From Shewanella cyperi (GTDB lineage Bacteria > Pseudomonadota > Gammaproteobacteria > Enterobacterales > Shewanellaceae), in contig NZ_CP071501.1 of the NCBI RefSeq assembly GCF_017354985.1, positions 2,747,501 through 2,811,500 on the forward strand: a stretch of DNA of 64,000 bases. The letters are read 5' to 3'. Within the stretch, counting starts at the first letter, position 1, and each line of letters begins with the position of its first letter. A program made the translations under genes and the position numbers. Positions 31,731 to 40,284 of this stretch are shown here, one piece after another. Under the pieces are notes generated by a model. That model was not told the DNA's origin, did not search any database, and was given only the letters and a program-made list of their open reading frames with translations.

Positions 31731-33455
31731 TTGCAGCATTCAAGCAGTTACCGGCTGACCCTAGCCCACATCAATGACACCCATTCCAATTTCGACCCCA
31801 GCATGCAGCAATTTCAGCTGCAATTTGGGGGGAAGTCACTGCGCGTGCGCAGTCACAGCGGCGGCTATGCCCGCATTGCCTTTCAGATAAACCAAGCCAG
31901 GGACGCCGCCCTCGCCCGCCAAGAGTCATTTTTGTTTTTGCACGGCGGCGACAGTTTCCAGGGCACCTTGTACTTCAGCCAGTTCAAAGGCAAGGCCAAC
32001 GCCCACCTGCTTAATCTGCTGGCGCCGGACGCCATGGTGCTGGGCAACCACGAAATTGATGCCGGCAATGGCCCGGTGCGCAGTTTTCTCGACCGCATCG
32101 ACTTTCCACTGCTGGCCGGCAACATGGATTTAAGCCAGGAAGTCCCCGGTAAGGCAGCCGCCCTCGCGGGACACCCGCAACTGCTTGATTACGACAATGC
32201 CAGCGGTTGTGCCAAGGTGCTGCTTAAGCCACTGGGCGATCGCACCCTGGCTATTTTCGGCATCACGCTCGACCAGATGGCGATTATCGCCAGGCCCGAT
32301 CCAGACACCCTGTTTGTCAATGCCATCGACTGTTGCCGCCGCACCGTCACTGCGCTCAAGGCCAAGGGCATAGACCACATCATAGTGCTGAGTCACCTGG
32401 GGCTGGATCAGGACAGGGAGCTGGCCGCCGCCGTGCCAGGCATCAGCCTGATAGTGGGCGGTCACAGCCATACCCTGCAGGGGGATTTCAGTGAGTTGGG
32501 CTTGGGAGACATGACCTATGGTGAGCGCATTAATGGCTGCCCCATCGTCCATGCAGGCAAGTATGCCGAAACCCTGGGATTGGCCAGCATCAGTTTCGAT
32601 GCCAACGGCCGGGTTGAGCTCCTTGAAGGCAACAATTTCTTTATGCTGGATGAGCAATTGATCGTCGAAGCTGGAGACAGTGAGTTCGACTACCACGATG
32701 TGCTCGCCCACCTCAAGCGCCATCCGGGGATCCTCTGGTCAGAGGAAGATGCCGGGGTCAAACGCGCAATTGAGGAAAACTACCACCCGGCCATCCATGC
32801 CATGGAACACCAGGTGCTGGCATTCGTCCCCCGGGAATTGGTGCACAGCCGCTTGCCCAGTAAAGTCCTGCCCCACGGCAGTGAGCTGGCTCCCTGGGTC
32901 AGTCGCAGCATGTACGAGGAATCCAGGCAACTGGATGCCAGGGTGCAGTTTGCCCTGCACAATGCCGGCGGGGTGCGCCAGTCCCTGTCCCAGGGACAGG
33001 TGACTGTTGCCGACGTGCTCGGCCGCTTGTTACCCTTCGAGTTGCCCCTGGTCAAATACGCTATCGAAGGCCGCTTTCTGTACCAGGCGCTGGAATCGGC
33101 CATCAATGCCGCCACCAACAACAGCGTGATAGGCACGGGCGCCGGCAGTTTTCCCTATACCTACGGACTCAAATACCATTACGACGGCCGCAAACCCTTG
33201 GGGGAGCGAATTCTGTCACTGCATCTGCAGCATGACGGCCAATGGCGTCCCCTGGAAGCACATGAATTGGTGATTGGGGTATCCACTGCCTATACCGCTT
33301 CCGGTAAAGAGGGTTACCAGGCGCTGCAGTCCTGCGCCTGGCAGGAAACCGTGGCGGAACTCACCCTGCCCGGCGCCTTTATGGGCTTTATCCGGCGCCA
33401 CGCCAACCTCGACGAACCTCTGGCACCTCAGCTGCACTATATCAGTCACAGATAG
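31731..33455 (+). CDS. 5'-nucleotidase / metallophosphatase family protein
   Basis: 574 residues beginning at a TTG with AGGA nine bases before it. The calcineurin-like N-terminal domain has LAHINDTHSNFDP, HGGDSFQGTLYF, LGNHEIDAGN, SHLGLDQDRELAA and VGGHSHTL, the full set of metal-ligand motifs. A 5_nucleotid_C domain follows (about 340-560) with HNAGGVRQSL and GTGAGSFPYTYGL. Homologues hydrolyse nucleotides, UDP-sugars or cyclic nucleotides, usually in the periplasm. No signal peptide is visible here, so it may be cytoplasmic or the start may be wrong. It is a single gene in its own orientation. Confidence 0.87.
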   Translation: MQHSSSYRLTLAHINDTHSNFDPSMQQFQLQFGGKSLRVRSHSGGYARIAFQINQARDAALARQESFLFLHGGDSFQGTLYFSQFKGKANAHLLNLLAPDAMVLGNHEIDAGNGPVRSFLDRIDFPLLAGNMDLSQEVPGKAAALAGHPQLLDYDNASGCAKVLLKPLGDRTLAIFGITLDQMAIIARPDPDTLFVNAIDCCRRTVTALKAKGIDHIIVLSHLGLDQDRELAAAVPGISLIVGGHSHTLQGDFSELGLGDMTYGERINGCPIVHAGKYAETLGLASISFDANGRVELLEGNNFFMLDEQLIVEAGDSEFDYHDVLAHLKRHPGILWSEEDAGVKRAIEENYHPAIHAMEHQVLAFVPRELVHSRLPSKVLPHGSELAPWVSRSMYEESRQLDARVQFALHNAGGVRQSLSQGQVTVADVLGRLLPFELPLVKYAIEGRFLYQALESAINAATNNSVIGTGAGSFPYTYGLKYHYDGRKPLGERILSLHLQHDGQWRPLEAHELVIGVSTAYTASGKEGYQALQSCAWQETVAELTLPGAFMGFIRRHANLDEPLAPQLHYISHR

Positions 33456-33488
33456 GGTCTTAGCCACAGCCGGTTACTGACCGACTGA

Positions 33489-34382
33489 CTAGAGGCCCCA
33501 ATCCAAATTGGGCAGGCGCTCGACAAACCAGTTCAGCGCCTTGCCCACCTCGCCTTTACGCCAGGCCAGATACAAGGTCTGCGCCGGCCTTGGCAATTCC
33601 ACCCTGCGATCCACCAGATCCCCGTGGGCCAGCTCATGGCGGATCAGATGTCTGGGCAAAAAGCCGGTGCCGAGCCCCATGCGCTGGGCCTTTATCTTGG
33701 TGGCCATGCTGGCCACCCGAATAAGCTGACGGCTGTCAAACAGGCCACTGGAGCGCTGTGCCAGTGACTGGGAACTGTCAGCCACCACCACCGCCGGCCA
33801 GGCCGCCAGGGCCTCTATGTCGATGGGCTCGGGCAAGAGCGCCAAAGGATGGCTGGGGGCCAGGGCAAAGACAAACTCCAAATCCCCCAGCGCCTGCAAA
33901 TGGTAATGACCACGGGGCAGCTCTCCGGACACACCTATGGCCAGATCCGCCCGTCCGGCATACAGGGCATCCCAACCGCCACCAAGCGACTCCTGAATGA
34001 GGTTGATCTTCACCTGTTTGCCAAGGGCCACAAACTCGCCTATCAGAGCCAGCAGCGGCTCTTCCGGGATCACAGTATCCAGTGCCAGGGTCAGCGACGG
34101 CTCCCAACCGGATTCAAGCTGCTGTACCGCCTCTTCCAGGCGTGCCGCGGCCAGCAGCAACTCACGCCCCTGATTCAGCACCAGCAAACCAGCCTCGGTC
34201 AGTCGCGCCCGCTGACCGCGCCGGTCAAACAATTGGCTGCCAAGATCGCTTTCCAGCTTTTGCATTGTGTAGCTCAGAGCCGAAGGCACCCGGTGCAGGG
34301 CTTCGGCCGCAGCGGAGAAACTGCCTTTTTGATCAATGGCATCCAATACCCGCAGGGCATCCAGGCTGATGGCGTGGGCCAT
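33489..34382 (-). CDS. LysR-family transcriptional regulator
   Basis: 297 residues from the ATG at 34382, which has GGAGG five bases upstream. The helix-turn-helix reads LRVLDAIDQKGSFSAAAEAL then RVPSALSYTMQKLESDLGS, and the substrate-binding domain spans about 90-297. It is divergent from a DoxX gene and a pirin gene, 146 bp away. LysR regulators in this arrangement usually control those neighbours, so it is probably the switch of the DoxX-pirin pair. The inducer is not predictable. Confidence 0.92.
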   Translation of the reverse strand: MAHAISLDALRVLDAIDQKGSFSAAAEALHRVPSALSYTMQKLESDLGSQLFDRRGQRARLTEAGLLVLNQGRELLLAAARLEEAVQQLESGWEPSLTLALDTVIPEEPLLALIGEFVALGKQVKINLIQESLGGGWDALYAGRADLAIGVSGELPRGHYHLQALGDLEFVFALAPSHPLALLPEPIDIEALAAWPAVVVADSSQSLAQRSSGLFDSRQLIRVASMATKIKAQRMGLGTGFLPRHLIRHELAHGDLVDRRVELPRPAQTLYLAWRKGEVGKALNWFVERLPNLDWGL

Positions 34383-34528
34383 GACACCTCCAAACTTCAA
34401 ATTATTTGAACATTCATTTCAAAATGTTCCGTTTTTCATTTGCCAAGGTCAAGCATAGACTCATCATCAGTCGCTCGAAAAGGTATCTACCCTTAGAGCC
34501 AATCATCAAAAACATTGAGGAAACTGAA

Positions 34529-34972
34529 ATGAAAGCATTAGTCACCAAATTGATACACAGCGATGCCGGATTTGCCCCCTTGGCCCTGCGTATTCCCATT
34601 GGCATCACCTTTATGGCCCACGGCGCACAAAAGCTGTTTGCCTGGTTTGGAGGTTACGGCCTTGAGGGTACTGGTCAGTGGATGGATTCCATAGGTTTGA
34701 GCCCGGGTTACCTGATGGCGCTGCTGGCCGGCTCCAGCGAGTTTTTCGGCGGTCTGCTGCTGCTCGTTGGCCTGCTGCTGCGCCCCACAGCCGCGGTACT
34801 GGCGGTCACCATGCTGGTAGCCATTTTTGCGGTTCACATAGGCAATGGCCTGTTCATGGCCAACAACGGCTACGAATTTGGTTTGGCCCTGTTGGCGGCT
34901 TCCGTGTCCCTGGCCATCAGCGGTGCCGGCAAGCTGTCGCTGGATGAATTCATCAGTCGCCGTTTCAAGTAA
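34529..34972 (+). CDS. DoxX-family membrane protein
   Basis: 147 residues from the ATG at 34529, preceded by GAGGA. Four transmembrane helices are visible. The conserved DoxX motif ALRIPIGITFMAHGAQKLFAWFG covers the first, and LAGSSEFFGGLLLLVGLLLRP the second. DoxX-type proteins are linked to thiol-redox and quinone metabolism in other organisms, but the role of this subgroup is unclear. It lies 73 bp upstream of the pirin gene on the same strand and opposite a LysR gene; the three form a common proteobacterial cassette. Confidence 0.9.
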   Translation: MKALVTKLIHSDAGFAPLALRIPIGITFMAHGAQKLFAWFGGYGLEGTGQWMDSIGLSPGYLMALLAGSSEFFGGLLLLVGLLLRPTAAVLAVTMLVAIFAVHIGNGLFMANNGYEFGLALLAASVSLAISGAGKLSLDEFISRRFK

Positions 34973-35045
34973 GCCGCTGTGGTGTAAAGCAGAAGCAATC
35001 CATTCAATGAACGCCGGGCCCAGCGCCCGGCGCCGGGAGAAAGAC

Positions 35046-35735
35046 ATGATCCAGGTACGCAAGGCCAATGAGCGTGGCCGCGGCTTTTTCGGTTGGCTCG
35101 ACAGCAGACACAGCTTCTCATTCGGCAATTATTACGATCCCGAGCATATGGGCTTTTCGGCCCTGAGGGTTATCAATGATGACTGGGTGGCGCCGGGCGC
35201 CGGATTCGACACCCATGGCCACAGGGACATGGAAATCCTCACCTATGTGCTCAAGGGGCAAATCAACCACAAGGACAGCCAGGGCAACATCAAGGCCCTG
35301 CCCGCAGGTGAGTTTCAGCTGATGTCCGCCGGCAGCGGTATCTTCCACAGTGAATTCAACGCATCGAAAGAGGAGGAGTTACGGTTTTTGCAAATTTGGA
35401 TCCAGCCCTCAGCCAAAGGCGGCACTCCCGGGTACCAGCAGCAGAATATAGTCCAGACAGCCGCCCTGACGCCCGTGGTCACCTCTGACGGCCGAAGCGG
35501 CACCATGAGCATCAAACAGGACGCCACCGTCTATCAGCTTTCGCTGGCAATCGGTGATGAGCTGAATTGGCCTTTAACGGCGGAGCGGCACTATTACCTG
35601 CATCTCATATCGGGTGAACTGCAACTGGGTGATGTGACCCTGTTGCCCGGAGATGGCGCCAGAATAAGCCACGAACAGCAGCTGATAGCCAGTGCCAGCG
35701 CTCCGGTATCCGGCCTGCTGTTTGATTTACCCTGA
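35046..35735 (+). CDS. Pirin family protein (bicupin)
   Basis: 229 residues from the ATG at 35046, with GGAG eight bases upstream. The N-terminal cupin has HSFSFGNYYDPEHMGFSALR and the metal-binding set HGHRDMEILTYVLKG plus HSEFN. The C-terminal cupin (from about 145) is shorter and lacks obvious metal ligands. The layout matches YhaK/YhhW-type pirins; E. coli YhhW has quercetin 2,3-dioxygenase activity in vitro. The physiological substrate is unknown. Confidence 0.92.
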   Translation: MIQVRKANERGRGFFGWLDSRHSFSFGNYYDPEHMGFSALRVINDDWVAPGAGFDTHGHRDMEILTYVLKGQINHKDSQGNIKALPAGEFQLMSAGSGIFHSEFNASKEEELRFLQIWIQPSAKGGTPGYQQQNIVQTAALTPVVTSDGRSGTMSIKQDATVYQLSLAIGDELNWPLTAERHYYLHLISGELQLGDVTLLPGDGARISHEQQLIASASAPVSGLLFDLP

Positions 35736-35769
35736 TCCTTTTCAAGCCTCTTTTCAGGCAAGGGGCTTT

Positions 35770-36249
35770 TCAATCCAACGCCAGCGTCATACTGAAATTC
35801 ACCAAGGTTTCGCCGCCACGGGAATGCTCGTTGCGGCTTAACACCTTAAAACCCTGTTTTTCAAAAAACGGCTTGGCGTAAAAAGAGGCCTCAACCCTGA
35901 GACACTGCAATCCTCTGTCCCTGGCCTCGGTCGCCAACACTTGATACAGGGCCGAGGCAATTCCCCGCCGTCCGGCGCCGGGGTGGGTGAACAGGCAATC
36001 GATTTCGCCCTCGCCCGCCCCCCTGGGTAAAAGGTTGATAAAGCCAAGCACGGCCTCATCTTCCACAGCCACCCATACCTTGGTTGGTGCCAATCTGGCT
36101 TGCCATACCGCCAGCGAGCGCAGCTCTGGAGACCAGGCCTGGCGCTCGGCTTGACTGTAGTGTTCCCCGGCACCCTCGGCAGCCGCGTGAAACAACTCGG
36201 CTATCTGGCCGAGATGCTCCTCATCGGCCTCAATTACTTTGATGGTCAT
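35770..36249 (-). CDS. GNAT-family N-acetyltransferase
   Basis: 159 residues starting MTIKVIEADEEHLGQIAELF; a TTG four codons upstream is possible. The acetyl-CoA loop is clear as LFTHPGAGRRGIASALYQVL, and the C-terminal strand reads FFEKQGFKVLSR. The fold is that of a small-molecule or protein acetyltransferase; the substrate cannot be told. It is followed upstream by a second, different GNAT gene on the same strand, 21 bp away, so the two are probably co-transcribed. Confidence 0.88.
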   Translation of the reverse strand: MTIKVIEADEEHLGQIAELFHAAAEGAGEHYSQAERQAWSPELRSLAVWQARLAPTKVWVAVEDEAVLGFINLLPRGAGEGEIDCLFTHPGAGRRGIASALYQVLATEARDRGLQCLRVEASFYAKPFFEKQGFKVLSRNEHSRGGETLVNFSMTLALD

Positions 36250-36270
36250 GGATGTGTTCAATTAGTTGCT

Positions 36271-36828
36271 TTACCCCAGATGTGGGGCAGTTACCTTTTG
36301 TGTGGGCAGCGCTTTCTGTGTAGGCAGCGCCTTTTGCGTGGGCAGAGTCAGTGAAAAATTGAAACTCTCAAATACCAGCCCGGCCCGGCGTTGATAGCAG
36401 CGTCCCTGATATTCAAACCCCAAAGCGGCAAACAGGGGACGGGAATGATGGGACGCCTGAGTGCTCAGCTCACTCCAATGCTGCTCTCGGGCCCAGGCCA
36501 GCAGGTGCTGCACCAGTGCCCGGGCTATCCCCCGCCCCTGAGCCTCGGGCGCCACATATAAATAGTCCAGCTCGCCCCGCTGCGGAAATCGCGTCTGACA
36601 AGCGATAAAGCCCAGTACCGCATCGCGCTCACAGCAGACAAATACCTGATAGCCCCGCAGCCGGGCACGCCAGTGACGACGATCCCGCACCCTGGGTGAC
36701 CAGATGTGTTTGTGCATAGCGCTGTAAGATGGGTGCATGCTTTGCTGCACAGCGGCATGGTAAATCTCTGCCAGCTGCGGCAGCATGGCAGGCGTCAGCG
36801 GCATGATAGCTGGTTGTGGGACTGGCAT
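36271..36828 (-). CDS. GNAT-family N-acetyltransferase with repeated C-terminal tail
   Basis: 185 residues from the ATG at 36828, which has AGGA four bases upstream. The acetyl-CoA motif is LYVAPEAQGRGIARALVQHL, followed by FAALGFEYQGRCYQ. After the domain the tail repeats QKALPT two and a half times, encoded by imperfect 18-bp tandem repeats around 36297-36348. The tail is not part of the GNAT fold and looks like recent slippage. The gene starts 10 bp after the DUF3820 gene on the same strand. Substrate unknown. Confidence 0.86.
   Translation of the reverse strand: MPVPQPAIMPLTPAMLPQLAEIYHAAVQQSMHPSYSAMHKHIWSPRVRDRRHWRARLRGYQVFVCCERDAVLGFIACQTRFPQRGELDYLYVAPEAQGRGIARALVQHLLAWAREQHWSELSTQASHHSRPLFAALGFEYQGRCYQRRAGLVFESFNFSLTLPTQKALPTQKALPTQKVTAPHLG
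36297..36348. repeat. Imperfect 18-bp tandem repeat in the GNAT gene
   Basis: Units built on GTGGGCAGCGCTTT(C/T)TGT recur about three times with a few substitutions and encode the QKALPT repeats. The 18-bp period keeps the frame. Confidence 0.8.
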
Positions 36829-36838
36829 GGGGTCCTGC

Positions 36839-37066
36839 TCACTCGTCCAGCAAAGGCCTGAGCATGGGCTCCAGGCCATTGAGTTTGACCTCATACATCA
36901 GGGCCAACTGCTGTCCCAGCAGCCCGGGAGGAAATCCCTGGCCATGGAACCATACCAGGTAAGGCTCGGGTAAATTCAGCAGCGGCCGTCCGGCATATTT
37001 GCCAAAGGGCATTTTCTGATTGATGGCGAGTTTGAGAAAGGCGGGATCCAAACTGAACTCCGGCAA
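36839..37066 (-). CDS. DUF3820 family protein
   Basis: 75 residues. The diagnostic stretch is MPFGKYAGRPLLNLPEPYLVWF followed by a basic-hydrophobic helix and GFPPGLLGQQLALMYEVKLNGL. This small family is widespread in gammaproteobacteria and has been called a putative quorum-sensing-regulated virulence factor in one structure, but its biochemical role is not established. It shares motifs with exonuclease-associated segments in larger proteins. First in a possible three-gene minus-strand unit with the two GNAT genes. Confidence 0.87.
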   Translation of the reverse strand: MPEFSLDPAFLKLAINQKMPFGKYAGRPLLNLPEPYLVWFHGQGFPPGLLGQQLALMYEVKLNGLEPMLRPLLDE

Positions 37067-37141
37067 AGATCTGATGGGCTATTGTCCCTAAAGCCCATCA
37101 CAGTGACAAGCTTCCATGATCACTGTGGCAAGGAGCCGGAT

Positions 37142-37597
37142 TCAGCCGCGCCACACCATGTCCAGACCAAAGGCACCGCACTGCTCGGGTTCAAAGCCAA
37201 ACTCACTGCAAAGCCTGCGATATTCAGTGCCCGCCAGGATCCCCAGTTTGGTCCCTTTAGGACAGTGAGCCGAAACATGTTGCAGCAGTTGCTCAAGCAG
37301 CACCCGGGCGAGCCCATAGTGAGCAAATTCCGGGCGGATAATGAAATCCTGAATCAAAAGTCCCCAATCGGGCACCTCGACAACCATGGCAACACCGATG
37401 AGCTGGCCGCATCTGAGGCCGGTCGCCACCGGCACAGCATCTTCGGCCGTCAGGCGTATGCTCATGGCCAGTGCCGGAGTGGCAATATCATCGGCGATCA
37501 AGGTGCCCGCTTTTTCCTTTATGGCAATTAATTCATGCTGTTGTGGCACAACTCTTTCTATGGTGAACCAGGGCCTTTCGATAATGACTTGATCCAT
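37142..37597 (-). CDS. GNAT-family N-acetyltransferase
   Basis: 151 residues. The central strand and acetyl-CoA loop read LIQDFIIRPEFAHYGLARVLLEQLL, and a C-terminal FGFEPEQCGAFGLDMVW closes the fold. The Q/RxxGxG/A loop is degenerate (HYGLA), as in the less typical GNATs, so acetyl-CoA binding should not be taken for granted. It is the third GNAT in 1.8 kb, but not closely similar to the other two. Substrate unknown. Confidence 0.8.
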   Translation of the reverse strand: MDQVIIERPWFTIERVVPQQHELIAIKEKAGTLIADDIATPALAMSIRLTAEDAVPVATGLRCGQLIGVAMVVEVPDWGLLIQDFIIRPEFAHYGLARVLLEQLLQHVSAHCPKGTKLGILAGTEYRRLCSEFGFEPEQCGAFGLDMVWRG

Positions 37598-38073
37598 TCC
37601 TTGCTTCCCTTCGGTTTGCGGTACGCTGGCTGAAGTCCAAGCTTAGTGGAGCCATTTGGCAAAAAAATGACAGCCGCTTTAACCGACGAAATATCGACTC
37701 CCCACTCGCATATACTATTTTTTCATTAATTATCTTTTTTATATTCCATTTCCGCTTCACATGTATCCGCCCGCACCCAAGCTCCCCAGCCGCGGGCTCA
37801 ACTTTAGCGGGACAAATTGTACAAACCAGTAAGTCATACTGTTGATTATTAATATTTTTTTACATTTACACCCAACAAACGCGCCCCGGGTCAATAATTT
37901 GTCATTTACCCCTTAAACGCCAATTTACCGTCAGGGTGTCGAATATAAAAAAACGTCAAAAATCAGGTAATTGACCTATCAAAGCACAGTTACTAGAGTA
38001 GGTTCACGGTCGAGCATTTCCAAAGAAAACAGCAGGCTCGTTTAGCTCATCTGCAAGGACAGGGGTACAAACA
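37598..38073. other. Gene-free region upstream of the ParA-like gene
   Basis: About 475 bp, AT-rich in the middle (TTATTAATATTTTTTTAC). A short frame on the minus strand (37533-37760) overlaps the GNAT gene and shows no protein-like features. If the ParA-like cassette is a partition system, a centromere-like site might lie here; I see no clear iterons. Confidence 0.4.
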
Positions 38074-38817
38074 ATGATCATCTTGGTTGGTGGTGAAAAA
38101 GGTGGCAGTGGCAAAAGCTGCCTGGCCCAAAACATCGCGGTATTCCTCACCAAGGAATGCGGGGCCTCAGTGATTATGGTGGACTGTGATCCTCAGCGAA
38201 CCACATCGGATTGGATCCAGGCCAGAAACAATAACCCCAAGCTTCCTGCCATCAACTGCGTGCAGCTCTATGGCAAGATCCGCAACGATCTGCTCAGCCT
38301 GGAACAACATTACGATTACGTCATAGTGGACTGTGGTGGTCAGGACAACCTGGCACTGCGGGCGACCATGTCGGTTGCGTCCCACATTCTGATGCCACTG
38401 CGTCCCAAGCGTCGGGATCTCAAAACCGTCAGTCATATGGATGACGTAGTCGCCACCTGTATGATGATTAACCCCAAAATGAAGGCATCTTTTGTTATTA
38501 CCCAGTGCCCCAACCTGCCGAGCCAAGCCAATCGCATTGTCGAAGCCAAAGAGGTCTGCCGCACCTACGATATCAATGTGCTCGATGCCATCACCTATAG
38601 CCGCAACATTTATGACGACAGCGAAGAGTCGGGTTTGTCTGTCATAGAAATCGAACCCAAGGGCAAGGCGGCCGGCGAGATCCGCGCCATTGCCTGCGAA
38701 ATGCTGGAAGTCAAAAATGCCGTTGAGATCCGCAATCAACTGCAACAGGCACATATGAGCAAAATGCGAGGTAATTATGGGACTGGCAGATCTCAAGAAA
38801 AACTCTACGCCATCTGA
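38074..38817 (+). CDS. ParA/MinD-type ATPase
   Basis: 247 residues. The deviant Walker A is GGEKGGSGKSCLAQN with both signature Lys (9 and 14). Walker A' is IMVDCDPQRTTSDW and Walker B YVIVDCGGQDN. These are the marks of ATPases that form nucleotide-dependent dimers and move plasmids, chemoreceptors or other cargo. The GGEKGG form resembles the MipZ-like and certain plasmid ParA proteins more than chromosomal Soj. Its last 41 bp overlap a ribbon-helix-helix gene that is probably its partner. It lies far from the parAB locus near the origin, so it is an orphan chromosomal or acquired system. Confidence 0.88.
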   Translation: MIILVGGEKGGSGKSCLAQNIAVFLTKECGASVIMVDCDPQRTTSDWIQARNNNPKLPAINCVQLYGKIRNDLLSLEQHYDYVIVDCGGQDNLALRATMSVASHILMPLRPKRRDLKTVSHMDDVVATCMMINPKMKASFVITQCPNLPSQANRIVEAKEVCRTYDINVLDAITYSRNIYDDSEESGLSVIEIEPKGKAAGEIRAIACEMLEVKNAVEIRNQLQQAHMSKMRGNYGTGRSQEKLYAI

Positions 38818-39169
38818 GTTGACCCGGGCTGCCGAGCTGCAAGCCCAACTGTCGCTGGATGACTTTATCGACGGCGCCAATCTGTATGCCATGGGACTGA
38901 CGGGCCGCAAGGCAACGATCATCGATTTCAGCAGCAGACGTCAGCCCCAGGTTGTGGCAAACACAGAACTGAACATAGGCAAGACAAGACACGAACCTTT
39001 TCGCAAGGCGACCTTTACCCTGAGCGAGAACGCCATCGGTCATCTTGCCGAAATGGCCCGAAATTGTGATTGGGCAAAATCCAAACTGGTGCGCCTGTTG
39101 ATAGAGCACCATTACAGGCTCACCCCCAAGGAACGTCACCTGATTGAGGCCGGGTTAGACATAGATTAA
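38777..39169 (+). CDS. Ribbon-helix-helix partner of the ParA-like ATPase
   Basis: 130 residues. The N-terminal half is polar and probably flexible (LADLKKNSTPSEL, SLDDFIDGANLYAM). The C-terminal half has the pattern of a ribbon-helix-helix DNA-binding domain: strand KATFTLS followed by helices ENAIGHLAEMARNCDWAKSK and LVRLLIEHHYRL. Plasmid ParB/ParR-type partners of small ParA proteins share this arrangement, with an N-terminal ATPase-contacting tail. It starts inside the ParA-like gene in another frame, so translation is probably coupled. No name can be assigned. Confidence 0.75.
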   Translation: MGLADLKKNSTPSELTRAAELQAQLSLDDFIDGANLYAMGLTGRKATIIDFSSRRQPQVVANTELNIGKTRHEPFRKATFTLSENAIGHLAEMARNCDWAKSKLVRLLIEHHYRLTPKERHLIEAGLDID

Positions 39170-39193
39170 CAGACTTATCATCTCCCACCCTTC

Positions 39194-39245
39194 AGGCTGG
39201 CAGCACCGGCTAATACTCCTTACTTCAGCTGTCGGCCTTTTTTTA
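39194..39245 (+). terminator. Terminator after the ParA-like cassette
   Basis: AGGCTGGCAGC pairs with GCTGTCGGCCT (two G-U) across a 23-base loop, followed by seven T. Confidence 0.65.
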
Positions 39246-39421
39246 TTTCCAACTGACCCAGGTTACTGAACCCAAAGCCGGCATCTATCACCGCCTCCAA
39301 TTACAACTCGCCCGGCATTCTTTCTGCCCCTCTTTCAAGACCCGGCTTGATATCCATCCCTCCTACCCCCATTACCTGATACAGGGAACAGACAACGACA
39401 CACAGCACAACGGGAGCGCGG

Positions 39422-40246
39422 ATGCTGGCATTGATTTTGGTAAGTCTGGCGGGAGCCATCGCCATCGGCTGGATTGTCAGCGGTCGCTGGCGCAGCTCAA
39501 GGCGCCGGGCAGCCGTTGCCGCCAGGCCCTTCCCCAAAGCCTGGCGCGCCACACTCAAGCGGCGTCTGCCGCTGTACCAGACATTGCCGCCCCATTTGCA
39601 GCTGCAACTCAAGCGCCATATTCAGGTATTCCTCAGTGAAAAGCAGTTTATCGGTTGTGGCGGATTGGAAATCACAGATGAAATCCGGGTGGCCATTGCC
39701 GCCCAGGCCTGCTTGCTGCTGCTGAACCGCAAAACGGATTTCTATCCCGGGCTGAGACAAATACTGGTGTATCCCGATGCTTTTTATGTGGACAGGGAGC
39801 ACAGGGACGACATTGGCCTGGTGAGCGAACAACGCCACCTGCTGGCGGGTGAATCCTGGCAACAGGGCCAGGTATTGCTGTCATGGCAAACCCTGCTCAA
39901 TGACGCCGATGCGCCCGGCTCGGGTCACAACCTGGTGATCCATGAATTTGCCCACCAGTTGGATCAGGAAGACGGCATTGCCGATGGGGCGCCGCTGCTG
40001 TCGTCAATTACCGACTATCCGTCATGGTCTGCGGTGTTAAGCGAAGAATATGCGGCTCTGAGACGCTGTGCCGCCGAGGGGCTTCCCAGTTTGTTTGACT
40101 ACTATGGCGCCAGCAATCCGGCGGAATTTTTTGCCGTTGTCAGTGAAGTCTTTTTTACCCGGGCAGCGGAATTCAAATTACTGCACCCGGCCCTGTATCA
40201 CGAGCTGGAACGCTTCTACCAACTGGATCCGGCAAGCTGGCAGTGA
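39422..40246 (+). CDS. mtfA: MtfA-type zinc metallopeptidase (M90 family)
   Basis: 274 residues. Zinc site HEFAHQLD with His174, Glu175 and His178, plus the conserved FFAVVSEVFFT downstream that supplies the third ligand. In E. coli MtfA binds the Mlc repressor and affects glucose PTS regulation, and it has aminopeptidase activity. Unlike the E. coli protein, this one starts with a probable transmembrane helix (LALILVSLAGAIAIGWIVSG), so it may be membrane-anchored. The next gene starts 38 bp after its stop. Confidence 0.9.
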   Translation: MLALILVSLAGAIAIGWIVSGRWRSSRRRAAVAARPFPKAWRATLKRRLPLYQTLPPHLQLQLKRHIQVFLSEKQFIGCGGLEITDEIRVAIAAQACLLLLNRKTDFYPGLRQILVYPDAFYVDREHRDDIGLVSEQRHLLAGESWQQGQVLLSWQTLLNDADAPGSGHNLVIHEFAHQLDQEDGIADGAPLLSSITDYPSWSAVLSEEYAALRRCAAEGLPSLFDYYGASNPAEFFAVVSEVFFTRAAEFKLLHPALYHELERFYQLDPASWQ

Positions 40247-40284
40247 TAGCGTATGCTGAGTGCAAATTTAGCGAGATCAAGACC

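Noticed and set aside
37533..37760. 75-codon minus-strand frame next to the third GNAT gene
   Set aside because: It overlaps the start of a better supported gene and shows no family resemblance.
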